A stretch of 33,543 nt of DNA from JBDSKH01 sp035556655 (GTDB lineage: Bacteria > Actinomycetota > Actinomycetes > Actinomycetales > Microbacteriaceae). The stretch's first letter is position 1. Each line of letters starts with the position of its first letter. The stretch covers positions 1 through 33,543 of the forward strand of contig DATMFW010000002.1 of NCBI GenBank assembly GCA_035556655.1, in the 5' to 3' direction. Position numbers and translations under genes: made by a program. Below, in pieces: positions 1 to 8,752 of the stretch. A model generated the notes under the pieces. The model made no database searches. It saw only the letters and a program-made list of their open reading frames with translations, and had not been told where the DNA came from.

Positions 1-1
1 C

Positions 2-1150
2 CTCACCGTGGGCGGACCGTTCGCCGCGTTCCTCGCCGACCGGATGCGCCGGCGGTACCTGGTGACCGCGTTCGCCGCGATGGGCACCCTGGCCCTCGTC
101 GGAGCGTTCTTCGCCACCGAGATCTGGCAGATCTTCGTCTGCCTGACCCTGACCGGCCTGGCGGGCGCGTACTCCAACCCGGTGTTCGGGTCGCTGATCG
201 CCGAGGCCTACCCGGCCGAGGGGCGCGGCAAGGTGTACTCCTTCCACGCCATGGCCACCCCGCTCGGCCAGCTGATCGGCCCCGCCCTGGCGGGGACGAT
301 CGCGACCCTGGCGGGCGCCGGCCCCGATTCGTGGCGGTACGCCTACCTCGGCCTCGCCCTGCCGTACGCCATCCTGGCGATCTCGTCGCTGCTCTTCCTC
401 AAGGAGCCGCCGCGCGGAGGCGCCCTGTACGCGGCCGCGACCGGCAACAGCCAGACCTGGGAGAAGCCGATCGGATTCTTCGCCGCGTTCCGGCGGATGG
501 TCAAGATCCGGACCTACCTGTTCCTCTGCATGGGCATCGGCTCGCTGGGTCTCGCGCTCTACGCCGTGCCCATCCAGGTCTCGCTGCTGCTCGAGGCCGA
601 GTACCAGCTCGACGCCCTGCAGCGCGGTCTGGTGTTCTCGCTCACCCAGATCCCGGTCATCATCGCCATGGTCATCGGCGGTCGCCTCTTCGACCGGCTG
701 TTCCAGGTCGACCCCGCACGCACCATGTACCTCGCGCTGATCGGCATCGTCGGATTCGGGCTGCTGATCGTCGGCGGCATCTGGGTCCAGCCGCTGCCGG
801 CGCTCATCGCGATCTACGTGCTGGCGATGGTGTTCAACGGGCTCACGCTGGTCTCGGTCAGCGCGATCATCGCGTCGGTGACCCCGCCGCGGTACATGGC
901 CCAGGCCTTCGCGGTCATGACCCTGTTCACCTTCCTGATGGGCGGGTTCTTCGGCGCCGTGTTCTCGGGGGTCATCTCCGAGAGCTTCGGATTCCGGGTC
1001 GCGCTGGCCATCGCGGTCGGGGTCTCGGCCGCACTCGCCGGCCTGTTCTACCTGCTCGGGTCGCGCCACCACAAGGCCGACGCCGCCCGCGTGGCGGATG
1101 AGATCGCGGCCGACGCCGCCGCATTCGGCACCATGAAGGAGAAGGCATGA
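2..1150 (+). CDS. MFS transporter (5' end outside window)
   Basis: Integral membrane protein of the major facilitator superfamily, probably the uptake or efflux permease for the substrate handled by the genes behind it. The reading frame is open from base 2, so the N-terminus lies upstream of the window; 382 residues are present. Near the window start is a loop with RMRRRY, typical of the cytoplasmic loop between helices 2 and 3, followed by about ten hydrophobic helices and a central cytoplasmic stretch at roughly residues 135-165. The C-terminus is Ala-rich and ends in MKEKA. The stop overlaps the next start as ATGA, so it is translationally coupled to the dehydrogenase. The substrate cannot be read from the sequence; transport of the operon's catabolic substrate is inferred from context only. 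Confidence 0.88.
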   Translation, partial: LTVGGPFAAFLADRMRRRYLVTAFAAMGTLALVGAFFATEIWQIFVCLTLTGLAGAYSNPVFGSLIAEAYPAEGRGKVYSFHAMATPLGQLIGPALAGTIATLAGAGPDSWRYAYLGLALPYAILAISSLLFLKEPPRGGALYAAATGNSQTWEKPIGFFAAFRRMVKIRTYLFLCMGIGSLGLALYAVPIQVSLLLEAEYQLDALQRGLVFSLTQIPVIIAMVIGGRLFDRLFQVDPARTMYLALIGIVGFGLLIVGGIWVQPLPALIAIYVLAMVFNGLTLVSVSAIIASVTPPRYMAQAFAVMTLFTFLMGGFFGAVFSGVISESFGFRVALAIAVGVSAALAGLFYLLGSRHHKADAARVADEIAADAAAFGTMKEKA

Positions 1151-1902
1151 CGACATCCCCGTTCCGCCTGGACGGCACCGTGACCGTGGTCACCGGAGCC
1201 AGCTCGGGCATCGGTGCGGAGATCGCGCGAGCGGTCGGCGAGGCGGGCGGCGACGTCGTCCTCGTCGGCCGCTCGGTCGAGCGGCTCGCCGCATCCCTGG
1301 ATGCGGTGGCCGCAACCGGCGCACGCGCGGTCGTGGTCGCGGCCGACCTGACCGCCGACGAGGCCCCGGCCGCCGTTGCCGAGGCCGCGCTGTCGGAGTT
1401 CGGCCGGATCGACGGTCTGGTGAACGCCGCCGGCATCTACCGGATGGCGTCGCTGGCGGACACCACCGACCAGATCCTCGACGAGCACTGGCACGCCAAC
1501 GTGCGGGCGCCCTACCGGCTCACCCGTGAGGTCGCGCCCCACCTGGGTCGCGGCGGCTCGATCGTCTTCGTGTCGTCGATGTCGGGACACGTGGGTTCGC
1601 CGAACGACTCGGCGTACTGCATGTCGAAGGGCGCGATCGAGCTGACCGTGAAGGCGCTCGCCATCGAACTCGCGCCCCGCGGGGTCCGGGTCAACGCCGT
1701 CGCCCCCGGCAATGTGCACACCCCCATCAACGCCGAGCTCATCACGCCCGAGCTCGAGGCCGAGATCCTCGCCACCACGCCCGCGGGGCGGATCGGCGAG
1801 GTGAGCGACATCGCCCCGGCCGTCGTCTACCTGCTGTCCGCAGCATCCACCTATGTCGTCGGGGCCAGCCTGGCCATCGACGGCGGGTTCATCGCCCAGT
1901 AA
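1147..1902 (+). CDS. SDR-family NAD(P)-dependent oxidoreductase
   Basis: Classical short-chain dehydrogenase/reductase of 251 residues, the usual length. The Rossmann glycine motif TGASSGIG is at residues 16-23, NAAG at 93-96, catalytic Ser at 143-144, and Tyr157 and Lys161 in the YCMSK context. The C-terminus ends in the common GGFIAQ form. It would reduce or oxidise a hydroxyl/keto group using NAD(P)H. The start ATG overlaps the MFS stop by 4 bp, and 24 bp later a decarboxylase begins, so it belongs to the same operon. The substrate is unknown; a hydroxy or keto intermediate of the same catabolic route is a reasonable inference. Confidence 0.93.
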   Translation: MTTSPFRLDGTVTVVTGASSGIGAEIARAVGEAGGDVVLVGRSVERLAASLDAVAATGARAVVVAADLTADEAPAAVAEAALSEFGRIDGLVNAAGIYRMASLADTTDQILDEHWHANVRAPYRLTREVAPHLGRGGSIVFVSSMSGHVGSPNDSAYCMSKGAIELTVKALAIELAPRGVRVNAVAPGNVHTPINAELITPELEAEILATTPAGRIGEVSDIAPAVVYLLSAASTYVVGASLAIDGGFIAQ

Positions 1903-1926
1903 TCACCCACACAGAGAGGCATCACC

Positions 1927-3180
1927 ATGAGCACCACCACCTACCCCAGCGGGGTGAAGCGCGCCGACTTCGAGGCCGAGCTTCAGCGGCTCGAGGTGGT
2001 CTCACGCTTCCCCGGGATGCCCGAGAACCTGTTCGACGAGGGCCCGCACCTGATCACCACCCCCGACCTGCCCTGGGGCGACGACGTCCGCGAGCAGTCG
2101 ATCGAGGCGTACCGCCGGTTCATCCACGGCGAGACCTGGATCACCGGCGGCGGGGCCCGCGAGATGGAGGCCGAGCTGATCGGCTGGATGGGCGGGCTCA
2201 TGCACTCCGAGACAGCCGCCGGGTTCATCACAGCCGGCGGCTCCGAGTCGAACATGTGCGCCATCCTGACCGCGAAGCAGCTCGCCGGTCGCAAGGGCGG
2301 CAGCGTCGTGTTCCCCGACAACGGGCACTATTCGCTGCACAAGCTGTGCCGCATGTTCGACCTCGACGCCATCGTGGTGCCTGCCCCCGAAGGTCACCTC
2401 GACCGGGTCGACCCCGCCGCCATCGAGGCGGCGATCCGCGAAGACACCATCGCCATCATCGCCACAGCCGGCACCTGGGCGTTCGGCAGCGTCGACCCGA
2501 TCGCCGAGATCGGCGAGATCGCCGAACGGCACGGGATCTACCTGCACGTCGACGGGGCGTTCGGCGGCTACATCCTGCCCTTCCTCGAGCGCTCGGGCTA
2601 CGACGCCGGCATCCCCGCCTGGGACTTCCGCGTGCCCGGCGTGCACTCCATCAGCGCCGACCTGCACAAGAACGGGATGGCTCCGCCGCCCGCCGGCTCC
2701 CTCACCTTCCGCGACCCCGACCTGCTGGCGGCGGCCAAGGAGATCTGCCCGCCCAACGGAACCATGTCGGGAACCCGCGGCGCAGGTCCGATCGCCGGCG
2801 CCTGGGCGATGGCGAAGCTGCTCGGCGAACCGGGATACACGGCCGTCTCGCTGCAGTCGATGGCGCTCCGCGACGAACTGGTCTCCGGGGCGGAGGCCAT
2901 CGAGGGCCTGCAGGTCTACCCCGGTTCGCGCATCAACATGACGCTGATCCACTCCGAGAGCCTCGACCTGCGCCCCGTCGCCGAAGAGCTGCGGGTGCGG
3001 GGCTGGATGTTCGCCGCCCGCTCGATCCCCGCGCCGGTGGGGATCGTGGTCGTGCCGATGCCGCACAACTTCGGGCGCACCGAGCAGTTCCTGCGCGACC
3101 TGCGCGAGAGCATGCACCTCGCCGCGCCGCTTCAGCCCGTGGCCGACACGCGAGAGAAGGTGTCGTCCTATGGCTTCTGA
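1927..3180 (+). CDS. PLP-dependent group II decarboxylase / aminotransferase-fold enzyme
   Basis: Fold-type I PLP enzyme of 417 residues resembling group II amino-acid decarboxylases and sphingosine-1-phosphate-lyase-like proteins. GGSESNM (104-110) fits the phosphate-binding segment, His134 in DNGHYSLHK the residue stacking on the cofactor ring, Asp209 in HVDGAFGG the pyridine-nitrogen partner, and Lys248 in SADLHKNG the Schiff-base lysine. The start is ATG with GAGAGG seven bases upstream. Family members decarboxylate an L-amino acid or cleave a phospho-amino alcohol; which applies here is not visible. The following gene overlaps by 11 bp. Pairing with HyuA/HyuB suggests the PLP enzyme acts on an amino acid made, or about to be made, by ATP-dependent amide chemistry (inference). 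Confidence 0.88.
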   Translation: MSTTTYPSGVKRADFEAELQRLEVVSRFPGMPENLFDEGPHLITTPDLPWGDDVREQSIEAYRRFIHGETWITGGGAREMEAELIGWMGGLMHSETAAGFITAGGSESNMCAILTAKQLAGRKGGSVVFPDNGHYSLHKLCRMFDLDAIVVPAPEGHLDRVDPAAIEAAIREDTIAIIATAGTWAFGSVDPIAEIGEIAERHGIYLHVDGAFGGYILPFLERSGYDAGIPAWDFRVPGVHSISADLHKNGMAPPPAGSLTFRDPDLLAAAKEICPPNGTMSGTRGAGPIAGAWAMAKLLGEPGYTAVSLQSMALRDELVSGAEAIEGLQVYPGSRINMTLIHSESLDLRPVAEELRVRGWMFAARSIPAPVGIVVVPMPHNFGRTEQFLRDLRESMHLAAPLQPVADTREKVSSYGF

Positions 3181-5269
3181 CCCGCTCAGGCTCTCGGTCG
3201 ACATCGGCGGCACCTTCACCGACCTCGTGGTCGAGGAGCGCGGCGAGCTGCGGTTGTTCAAGTCGCCGACCATGCCCGACGACCCGGTCCAGGGCATCCT
3301 CGACGTGCTCGCCATGGCGGCCGCCGCCGACGGCGTCACGCTGGAGGAGCTGCTCGGTCGCGTGGAGTCCTTCAGCCACGCGACGACCCGCGGGCTCAAC
3401 GCCGTGCTGACCGGCAACGTCGCGCGCACGGCGTTCCTCACCACCGCCGGACACCCTGACGTGCTGCTGCTGCGCGAAGGCGGACGGCAGAACCCGTTCG
3501 ACTTCACGGTGCCTTACCCCGAGCCCTACATCCCGCGACGGCTCACCTTCGAGGTGCCCGAGCGGATCACCTCCGATGGCGGGGTGCTGCAGCCGCTCGA
3601 CGAGACCGCCGTCGCCGGGCTCTGCGCCCGGCTGCGCGAGCTCGGCGTCGAGGCGATCGCGGTGTGCCTGCTCTGGGCGACCATCAACCCCGAGCACGAG
3701 CTCGCGGTCGCCCGGATCCTCGATCGCGAGCTGCCCGGCGTGCCCTACACCCTCTCGCACCGGCTGAATCCGTCGCTGCGCGAGTACCGCCGGGCCTCGT
3801 CGGCGAGCATCGACGCGTCGCTGAAACCGCTGATGTCGGAGTACATCGCCGGGCTCACCTCGCGGCTGCGCGCCGCGGGGCTCACCGGCCGCATCCTCAT
3901 GGTCACCTCGGTCGGTGGCGTCATGGACGCGCTGGATGCGGCGGACGCCCCGATCGTGACCATCAACTCGGGCCCGTCCATGGCTCCGGTCGCCGGCCGG
4001 GCCTATGCCGCCGCCGAGCTCGGCGCCGACGCGGTCATCGTCGCCGACGCCGGAGGCACAACCTACGACGTCACCCTGGTGCGGCGTGGGGAGATCCCCT
4101 CGACCCGGTCGGCCTGGGTGGGGGATGAGGGCACCGGGCACATGACCGGCCTGCCCTCGATCGATGTCAAGAGCGTCGGCGCGGGGGGCGGGAGCATCGC
4201 CTGGGTCGACGCCGGGGGCCTGCTGCACGTCGGACCGCAGAGCGCGGGATCGGTGCCCGGCCCCGCCTGCTACGGCCGAGGCGGTACGGCGGCGACGGTG
4301 ACGGATGCCGCCCTCGTGCTCGGCTACCTCGACCCCGAATCGTTCTCCAACGGATCGATGACCCTCGACGTCGCGGCCGCACGCGCCGCCATCGACCGCG
4401 ACGTGGCGAGCCGGCTCGGTCTCGACACCGTCGCGGCGGCCCACGCCGTCCTCGAGCTGACCACCGAGCAGATGGTGCGCGCGATCGAGGAGATCACGCT
4501 GCAGCAGGGCATCGACCCCGCCCGCGCTGTGCTCGTCGGTGGCGGTGGTGCGGCGGGCATCAACGCCGTCGCCGTCGCCCGTCGCCTCGGCAGCGAGCGC
4601 CTCGTCCTGCCCGCCGTCGGGTCGGCGCTGGCCGCCGCCGGTGCGCTGATGTCGGACCTCACCGCCGTGTTCAGCTCGACGGTGCCCGCCCTGACCAGCG
4701 CGTTCGACACGGAACGGGTCAACGCGGCACTCGCCGCGCTGCGCGAGCGCTGCTACGAGTTCGGCGACCGGGTCGGGGCGACGCGCGACGAGGTCGGCGT
4801 CACCCTGTTCGCCGAGGCGCGCTATCCGCAGCAGATCTGGGAGCTCGAGGTCACCCTGCGCGGCGCCGGGTTCGATGACGAGGCCGTCGCGCGATTCGCG
4901 GCGGACTTCCATGCCACCCACGCCGAGATCCTGGGCATCTCGGACGACCGCTCCCCGGTCGAGGTGGTCAGCTGGGGTGCGCGGGCGCGCGTTCCGCTTC
5001 GTGGCGAGTCGGAGATGCTCACCGCCCGCGCACCCCGTTCCGCGACGGCGTCGAGCCGGCGCGCCTACGTGCACGGCTCGGGCGTCATCGACGTCCCCGT
5101 CCGGCCGCTGGCGACCCTCACCGGCGGCGAGGTCGTCCAGGGACCGGTGCTCATCGAGTCGCCGTTCACCACCATCGTCGTCGCCGACGACAGCACCGTC
5201 GAGATCGGTCCCGCCGGATCGGTCCTCATCACCCCGGTCCGCGAGGCCGGCGCACAGGAAGCAGCGTGA
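3170..5269 (+). CDS. Hydantoinase/oxoprolinase subunit A family protein (HyuA-like)
   Basis: ATP-dependent subunit of the hydantoinase A / oxoprolinase / acetone-acetophenone carboxylase family, 699 residues as usual for the family. The N-terminal actin-like nucleotide motif DIGGTFTD is at 11-18, a second ATPase-like motif DAGGTTYDVTL near 293, a Gly-rich VGAGGGSI near 335, and VGGGGAAG near 456. These proteins use ATP to activate a cyclic amide, lactam or ketone, with HyuB as partner. The 11-bp overlap with the decarboxylase and the 4-bp contact with the HyuB gene show tight coupling. Candidate reactions are N-methylhydantoin, 5-oxoproline or other lactam hydrolysis, or ketone carboxylation; the sequence alone does not choose between them. 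Confidence 0.92.
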   Translation: MASDPLRLSVDIGGTFTDLVVEERGELRLFKSPTMPDDPVQGILDVLAMAAAADGVTLEELLGRVESFSHATTRGLNAVLTGNVARTAFLTTAGHPDVLLLREGGRQNPFDFTVPYPEPYIPRRLTFEVPERITSDGGVLQPLDETAVAGLCARLRELGVEAIAVCLLWATINPEHELAVARILDRELPGVPYTLSHRLNPSLREYRRASSASIDASLKPLMSEYIAGLTSRLRAAGLTGRILMVTSVGGVMDALDAADAPIVTINSGPSMAPVAGRAYAAAELGADAVIVADAGGTTYDVTLVRRGEIPSTRSAWVGDEGTGHMTGLPSIDVKSVGAGGGSIAWVDAGGLLHVGPQSAGSVPGPACYGRGGTAATVTDAALVLGYLDPESFSNGSMTLDVAAARAAIDRDVASRLGLDTVAAAHAVLELTTEQMVRAIEEITLQQGIDPARAVLVGGGGAAGINAVAVARRLGSERLVLPAVGSALAAAGALMSDLTAVFSSTVPALTSAFDTERVNAALAALRERCYEFGDRVGATRDEVGVTLFAEARYPQQIWELEVTLRGAGFDDEAVARFAADFHATHAEILGISDDRSPVEVVSWGARARVPLRGESEMLTARAPRSATASSRRAYVHGSGVIDVPVRPLATLTGGEVVQGPVLIESPFTTIVVADDSTVEIGPAGSVLITPVREAGAQEAA

Positions 5270-5271
5270 CC

Positions 5272-7056
5272 ATGTCCACCGTCGAGGCCGGCCCGGCCAC
5301 CGCATCCGCCCCCGAGCGCGACGGCGCGCAGCTCGCCGTGCTGAGCCATCGGTTCGAGGCCATCGTGCGCCGCATGTCGAATACGCTCGCGCGCTCCGGG
5401 CGCTCGGGAGTGCTGAACACGGCGCGCGACTTCTCGTGCTGCATCCTCACCGCCGACGGCGGCGTGCTGATGACCGGGCAGAGCCCGCCCATCCACACCA
5501 TGGGCGGGCCCGACCTGCAGGCCAAGGCGATGAGCACGTTCTACCCGCACGTCGAGGCGGGGGATGCCTTCCTGCACAACTCCCCGTATCACGGCAACAC
5601 GCACGCGGCGGATCACTCGATCCTGATCCCGGTCGTCGATGCCGACGGGGTGCACCGGTTCACCGTGCTGGCGAAGGCCCACCAGGCCGACTGCGGCAAC
5701 TCGGTGCCCACCACCTACATGGCCAGCGCCCTCGACGTGTACGAGGAGGGGGCGCTGATCTTCCCGGTCGTGCGCGTGCAGAAGGACTACGAGGACTGCG
5801 CCGACATCCTGCGCATGTGCGAGATGCGCATCCGCGTGCCCGAGCAGTGGCGCGGGGACTACCTGGCGATCCTGGGCAGCGCGCGCATCGGCGAGCGGGC
5901 CCTGCTGCAGCTGGCCTCCGAGGTGGGGTGGGAGCTGCTGGAGTCGTTCTCGCGGGAATGGCTGGACTACAGCGAGGAGCGCATGGAGGCCGCCATCCGG
6001 GCGCTGCCCGCGGGCGAGGCCACCGCATCCACCCATCACGACCCGTTCCCGCGTGTTCCGGACGGCGTGCCGCTGCAGGTGCGGGTCACCGTGTCGCCCG
6101 AGGACGGCATGATCGATGTCGACCTGCACGACAACCCCGACTGCGTCCCCTCGGGCCTCAACCTGAGCGAGGCCTCGTCGCGCACGGCCGCGCTGATCGG
6201 GATCTTCAACTCGATCGATCACACGGTGCCCCACAACCAGGGCAGCTTCCGGCGGGTGCGGGTGCACCTGCGCGAGAACTGCGTCGTGGGCATCCCGCGG
6301 CACCCGGTGAGCTGCTCGGTGGCGACCACCAACCTGGCGAACCGGGTGGGCAACATCGTGCAGCGCGCGATGGCCGACCTCGGCGACGGCATCGGGATGG
6401 CGGAGGTCGGCTCGGGCATGTCGCCCTCCGAGGCCGTGGTGTCCGGCTACGACCACCGCACGGGGACCCCGTTCGTGAACCAGATCTTCACCGGTCCCAA
6501 CGGCGGCGCGGGAGGGCCCTCGACCGACGGCTGGCTCACCATGAGCGACCTCGGCGGGGCGGGCACCCTGTTGCTCGACAGCGTCGAGATCGACGAGCTC
6601 AAGCAGCCGATCCTCATCCACCGGCGTGAGTTGTCGCCCGACACCGAGGGTGCCGGCCGGCACCGCGGCGCTCCGGCTCTCGACGTGGAGTACGGGCCGA
6701 TCGGGACCGACCTCGAGGCGATCTATGCCAACGACGGGTCGATCAACACGATGTCGGGCGCCCGAGGCGGCTGGCCGGGAGCGCCCTCGGGGCAGTTCAA
6801 GCGCGACCTCGACGGCGAGCTGGTGCGCCTCGACATCTGCGGTCCGGTGCGGGTCTCGCCGGGAGAGCGCATCGTGGCGCGCACGAGCGGCGGCGGCGGT
6901 TACGGCGACCCGGCGACCCGCGATCCGCACGCCGTGGCCCACGACGCGCTCGAGGGCTGGATCACGCCCGAGCGCGCCCGCACGGTCTACCGGGTCGCCC
7001 TGACCGCCGCAGGCGACCTCGACGAGTCCGGAACGGCCGCCCTCCGGGCGCCGTAG
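5272..7056 (+). CDS. Hydantoinase B/oxoprolinase family protein (HyuB-like)
   Basis: Second subunit of the HyuA/HyuB-type ATP-dependent amidase or carboxylase, 594 residues from this ATG (a GTG two codons upstream at 5266 is possible). AGGAAG lies 10 bases before the ATG and only 4 before the GTG, which favours ATG. The conserved acidic/histidine-rich motif SPYHGNTHAADH near residue 103 fits the family metal site, and the C-terminus has the diagnostic GGGGYGDP near 539. The frame touches the HyuA stop, so subunits are probably made in equal amounts. It is the last gene of the operon; 10 bp after its stop a perfect inverted repeat begins. The substrate is unknown. Confidence 0.92.
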   Translation: MSTVEAGPATASAPERDGAQLAVLSHRFEAIVRRMSNTLARSGRSGVLNTARDFSCCILTADGGVLMTGQSPPIHTMGGPDLQAKAMSTFYPHVEAGDAFLHNSPYHGNTHAADHSILIPVVDADGVHRFTVLAKAHQADCGNSVPTTYMASALDVYEEGALIFPVVRVQKDYEDCADILRMCEMRIRVPEQWRGDYLAILGSARIGERALLQLASEVGWELLESFSREWLDYSEERMEAAIRALPAGEATASTHHDPFPRVPDGVPLQVRVTVSPEDGMIDVDLHDNPDCVPSGLNLSEASSRTAALIGIFNSIDHTVPHNQGSFRRVRVHLRENCVVGIPRHPVSCSVATTNLANRVGNIVQRAMADLGDGIGMAEVGSGMSPSEAVVSGYDHRTGTPFVNQIFTGPNGGAGGPSTDGWLTMSDLGGAGTLLLDSVEIDELKQPILIHRRELSPDTEGAGRHRGAPALDVEYGPIGTDLEAIYANDGSINTMSGARGGWPGAPSGQFKRDLDGELVRLDICGPVRVSPGERIVARTSGGGGYGDPATRDPHAVAHDALEGWITPERARTVYRVALTAAGDLDESGTAALRAP

Positions 7057-7065
7057 CACCACTTT

Positions 7066-7116
7066 TCCGTCCCGTACGGCCCCCGGTCTGTGTTGCCGAG
7101 GGCCGTACGGGACGGA
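7066..7116. terminator. Perfect 17-bp inverted repeat between convergent genes, probable bidirectional terminator
   Basis: Arms 7066-7082 (TCCGTCCCGTACGGCCC) and 7100-7116 are exactly complementary, with a 17-nt loop. The transcript would form a long GC-rich hairpin. There is no clean T-run on either side: only TTCGTGTG on the plus side and AAAAGT next to the left arm, giving ACTTTT in plus orientation. Each arm contains the self-complementary octamer CCGTACGG. It sits between the HyuB gene and the convergent oxidoreductase gene, where a two-way terminator is expected; a pair of operator half sites cannot be excluded. Confidence 0.6.
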
Positions 7117-7142
7117 TTCGTGTGGCGGGTAACGCCCCGGGG

Positions 7143-8111
7143 TCAGGGGACCAGGACGGCCTTGCCGCGGATGCGTCCCGCCTCGAGGTCGCGCAGGACG
7201 GCGGGCGCGTCGGTCAGCGGGACGACCCGGTCCAGGGGCGGCGCGAGGATGCCCTCGGCGAGGAGCTCGGCGACGCGTTCGAGATCGGCCGTCGTCGTGC
7301 TCGACATCAGCCCGACGAATCGCCGACGCGAGAACGCGGATGCGATCCCGGCCCCCATGCCGCGCTGCACCCCGCCGAGCACCCGGCCCCCACCCTCGCC
7401 CCCGACGATCACGATCGTGCCGGCCGGAGCGAGGGCACGTCGCAGCTTTCGGAGCGGCCGGTTGCCGCCCATGTCGACGATGAGGTCGTAGCGCACCGAG
7501 CCGTCGGTGGGATTCGTCGTCGTGTAGTCGAGCACCTCGTCGGCGCCGAGCGATCGCACGAAGTCGAGCTTGGGGGTGCTGGCGACCCCGGTGACCTGCG
7601 CGCCCCGGCTCTTCGCCAGTTGCACCACGAACGAGCCGACGCCGCCCGACGCCCCCAGCACCAGCACGCGCTGACCCGCGACCAGGCGCCCCTCGCGCAC
7701 GACGGCCTGCAGCGCCGTCACCCCCGAGACGGCGGATGCGGCGGCGTGCTCGAACGAGACACCCACGGGCTTGCGCGCCAGCTTCGCGGGGTCCGCGATG
7801 ACGTAGTCGGCGAAGGCGCCCTGGCCGACGCCGAAGACCGCGTCGCCGGGACGGAAGGCGCTCACGTCGGCGCCCACCGCATCCACCACGCCCGCGAGTT
7901 CGGTGCCGATGCGCGGGTTCTTAGGCCTGCCGACGCCGAAGGCGAGGCGGGCGAGCGTGGGCAGGCCGGTCATGATGTGCCAGGCGCCGATGTCGACGCC
8001 GGCGGCTCGGACCTCGACGCGGACCTCGCGCGGGCCGGGCTCGGGCGTGGCGACCTCGTCGAGGCGCAGCACGTCGGCGCTGCCGTACTCGGTGCGGATG
8101 ACGGCCCTCAT
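7143..8111 (-). CDS. NAD(P)-dependent quinone oxidoreductase-like alcohol dehydrogenase (MDR superfamily)
   Basis: Medium-chain dehydrogenase/reductase of 322 residues of the zinc-independent quinone-oxidoreductase type. A GroES-like N-terminal domain (about 1-120) carries the family pattern GTELAGVVDAVG at 69-80. The Rossmann domain has the nucleotide loop GASGGVGS at 153-160. The usual zinc-ligand cysteines are absent, supporting the zinc-free branch, which reduces quinones or enones with NADPH. The start ATG overlaps the stop of the XRE regulator as ATGA, so it is the third gene of a small regulator-led operon. Because the regulator and a membrane protein are cotranscribed, it may be part of a response controlled by that regulator (inference). 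Confidence 0.9.
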   Translation of the reverse strand: MRAVIRTEYGSADVLRLDEVATPEPGPREVRVEVRAAGVDIGAWHIMTGLPTLARLAFGVGRPKNPRIGTELAGVVDAVGADVSAFRPGDAVFGVGQGAFADYVIADPAKLARKPVGVSFEHAAASAVSGVTALQAVVREGRLVAGQRVLVLGASGGVGSFVVQLAKSRGAQVTGVASTPKLDFVRSLGADEVLDYTTTNPTDGSVRYDLIVDMGGNRPLRKLRRALAPAGTIVIVGGEGGGRVLGGVQRGMGAGIASAFSRRRFVGLMSSTTTADLERVAELLAEGILAPPLDRVVPLTDAPAVLRDLEAGRIRGKAVLVP

Positions 8112-8332
8112 TCGGAGTCCTCGGGGTACTGGAACACGTCGTCGAGCGGGACACCGAAGACGCGGGCGATCTGGAAGGCGAGCTCGAGCGAGGGCGAGTA
8201 GCGCCCCTGCTCGATGGCGATCACGGTCTGCCGGGTCACCCCGATGCGTTCGCCCAGTTCGGCCTGGGTCATCTCGCCGTGCGCGAAGCGCAGAGCGCGG
8301 ATCGTGTTGGTGACCGCGGTGGGCTTCACCAT
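8108..8332 (-). CDS. Small XRE/Cro-type HTH transcriptional regulator
   Basis: 74-residue protein consisting almost only of a Cro/C1-type helix-turn-helix. The HTH runs from about residue 20 to 62: MTQAELGERIGVTRQTVIAI followed by EQGRYSPSLELAFQIARVF. This minimal form is common in regulators encoded next to a small DUF2178-like membrane protein. Its start overlaps the stop of the upstream membrane-protein gene by 7 bp and its stop overlaps the dehydrogenase start by 4 bp, so the three genes form one coupled operon. It probably binds the two AAGAATnnTTGAC repeats at the operon promoter (8753-8774 and 8802-8817); that autoregulation is inference from position and symmetry. Confidence 0.9.
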   Translation of the reverse strand: MVKPTAVTNTIRALRFAHGEMTQAELGERIGVTRQTVIAIEQGRYSPSLELAFQIARVFGVPLDDVFQYPEDSE

Positions 8333-8742
8333 CTGGGCAGCCCGGTGCGGTAGGCGATGACCTTGGCGATCGAGCTGACGATCGCCGAGAGCACGAAGCA
8401 CAGGTAGACGGCGTTGGCGATCCAGAACGTGTCGGCCTCGAATCCCGCGAGCACGAGCGCGGCGAGGCCGCCTACGGTGATGAAGCCGTAGCCCATGTTC
8501 TCGCCGAAGCGGTGGATGTCGCGCTCGCGCACGTCGCGCTTGCCCACGCGGGCGGCGAACAGCATGTGCAGCAGGATCGACAGGACGATCGACCCGCCGA
8601 TCGTGGCGAGCATCGGGATCTGGTACGCGGCGTCGGTGATCGCGGCGCCGTCGAGGGTGCTCAGCACCCAGCCGGCGTACACCGGGTAGACGACGATCGC
8701 CAGGATCAGCATGATCCAGGCGCTCTTCTCCTCGCTGGCCAT
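8326..8742 (-). CDS. DUF2178-like small membrane protein
   Basis: 138-residue protein with four predicted membrane helices (about 8-28, 43-63, 87-105 and 110-131) and a charged cytoplasmic loop between helices 2 and 3 containing ARVGKRDVRERD. No catalytic motif is recognisable. It resembles membrane proteins that are recurrently encoded directly before a tiny XRE regulator, here with a 7-bp overlap, suggesting the two act as a pair. A good ribosome binding site (GGAGG, 8748-8752 on the minus strand) precedes the ATG. The role is unknown; possible functions are sensing at the membrane or control of the regulator. Confidence 0.85.
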   Translation of the reverse strand: MASEEKSAWIMLILAIVVYPVYAGWVLSTLDGAAITDAAYQIPMLATIGGSIVLSILLHMLFAARVGKRDVRERDIHRFGENMGYGFITVGGLAALVLAGFEADTFWIANAVYLCFVLSAIVSSIAKVIAYRTGLPRW

Positions 8743-8752
8743 CGGCCCTCCT

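Noticed and set aside
2933..5305. 790-codon minus-strand open frame opposite HyuA
   Set aside because: Shadow frame with Arg/Gly/His-rich composition; the plus-strand HyuA has full-length motifs.
1..7056. Recent horizontal transfer of the catabolic operon
   Set aside because: Gene content looks accessory, but base composition and codon use appear the same as in the rest and no mobility gene, tRNA or direct repeat border is visible within the window.
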